Assembly (NCBI GenBank): GCA_009602725.1
Contig: WELB01000020.1
Span: forward strand, 665,182-714,802
DNA length: 49,621 nt
Direction: 5' to 3'
From: Spirogloea muscicola
Lineage: Eukaryota; Streptophyta; Zygnematophyceae; Spirogloeales; Spirogloeaceae
Below, one piece after another: positions 45,642-49,621 of the stretch. A program made the position numbers and the translations under genes. The notes beneath the pieces were generated by a model. That model saw nothing but the letters and a program-made list of their open reading frames with translations, had not been told where the DNA came from and ran no database searches. Numbering within the stretch: position 1 is the stretch's first letter; every line of letters starts with the position of its first letter.

Positions 45642-45794
45642 TCAGTAACCCCTGCTAAGCAGCCGCAAATCAGAGAGGCTAGGGTCCTGGAAGTGGGTCC
45701 CCTGGACAGAGCCAGAGGCAGCAGCGAGGGCTCTCCCGGCACGAAGGTGCAGCGCACGGGCCATGGACCTCTGCAGCGAGACGGCCAAGCGCAT
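45642..45794 (-). mobile_element. Retrotransposon 3' tip, same subfamily as 40222-40070
   Basis: Minus strand from an ATG at 45794: MRLAVSLQRSMARALHLRAG-like, RALAAASGS, then LRLLSRGY and TGA at 45644-45642. Nearly identical to the tip at 40222-40070, which suggests recent dispersal. Confidence 0.72.
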
Positions 45795-45969
45795 GCGATA
45801 CACTTGCGCCAGCGACCCGGCTGCAGGAAAGTCTACCGGTTCACCATGGAAGCGACGGGGATAAGAGAGGACTCGCCAGTCCCCCTCCCGATCAGCAAGT
45901 TCCAGAAGGCTTGGAGAGGCATCATCACATGATGCCTCCCCATGCGCTTCCCCTGGCCCCCATCTCGTA

Positions 45970-46027
45970 CTCTGTTCATTCTTTTCTGGGCTGGCTTTTC
46001 CAGCCCCTATGGGCGAGTACCTTCTTC
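45970..46027 (+). repeat. Stem-loop unit, plus orientation
   Basis: CTCTGTTCATTCTTTTC, GGGCTGG (45988), CCAGCCC, CTATGGGCGAGTACCTTCTT. The spacer normally between the stem and the box is shortened. Confidence 0.8.
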
Positions 46028-46463
46028 ACATAACCGGGGCATGGTCATCACTCGCGCCCGGCGGCTTCGCTTGCGCTCCCCCACTCGCTGCCACGTGGCA
46101 CGCCTGCAGAGAACAGGAGATTGCGATTGTCGACATTAATAGCTCTGAACCCGCGGGCCTCGTTGCCCGCCGCCGCCGCCGCCGTCGCCAACGCCGCCGC
46201 CGCAACGAGCGGCGGTCCGAGCGCGATAACAAACGGTTGTGAGTATTATACTCAACGAGTTTGCCCGTGTACATTTGAAGTATCCCTCATCAGGCACATC
46301 AAGTCCAAATGTCTTCTTATGAGTGGTTTGTGCATACAAACCAACGTGCCATCGCTGTGACGGCTTTTCAGAATCTAAATCTATGGCCTGTGGCCGCAAA
46401 TCTGAGTGCTGAGCACAATGCTAGTCTTCTGAAGTGGCCATGATGCCTCTTTCCTTAAGTATG

Positions 46464-49621
<3,158 letters not shown>

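Overview
This is nuclear DNA of a green alga (Chlorophyta; a trebouxiophyte is plausible, species not determined). The evidence is dense GT-AG introns in GC-rich exons, a chloroplast ferredoxin-NADP reductase with a transit-peptide-like leader, the plastid-division protein ARC6, plant-type AIG1 GTPases, a 4-coumarate-CoA-ligase-like enzyme, and degenerate TTTAGGG telomere-type repeats inside an intron. There is a 472-base assembly gap (19537-20008), one stray N at 45515, and the window ends in 124 A's (49498-49621).

Host genes whose exons I could join in frame, left to right: TatD-type metal-dependent DNase (minus, 9 exons, 5934-2800); ferredoxin-NADP reductase (plus, 10 exons, 6649-9814), head-to-head with TatD across about 0.7 kb that holds a G-box; ARC6-like plastid division protein (plus, 7 exons, 12679-16469); ARP6, an actin-related SWR1-complex subunit (minus, 19519-16968, N-terminus lost in the gap), tail-to-tail with ARC6; a secreted-type cysteine-rich protein resembling the At4g14100 family (plus, about 20124-21720); a CHID1-like GH18 protein (plus, 8 exons, 31320-34206); an AIG1/GIMAP GTPase with a C-terminal CaaX box (plus, 5 exons, 35315-37566), followed by a decayed tandem paralogue (40801-43567); and a 4CL-like acyl-CoA ligase ending in a peroxisomal SRL tripeptide (minus, 9 exons, 49497-46464, 5' end cut by the poly-A run).

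The intergenic DNA is dominated by 5'-truncated copies of one non-LTR retrotransposon family. Each copy keeps only the C-terminal zinc-knuckle plus restriction-like endonuclease (R2/CRE-type) domain and usually ends in (T/S)RGY-stop. I count about a dozen copies on both strands, with 3' ends often stacked in tandem. Around them, and in the flanks of several host genes, lies a short stem-loop repeat: an inverted GGGCTGG/CCAGCCC arm, then a spacer, then a conserved box (AATGGGCGAGCACTTTCTT, or a variant with ATATCAGCAGCCGC). One copy is inserted cleanly into the coding region of a retrotransposon copy with a 5-bp target duplication, so the stem-loop unit appears mobile by itself. This is the best candidate here for something not yet described.

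Other foreign or decayed material includes an AT-rich mitochondrial cob fragment (27985-28275) and an inverted pair of zinc-knuckle gag-like fragments (26900-27680).
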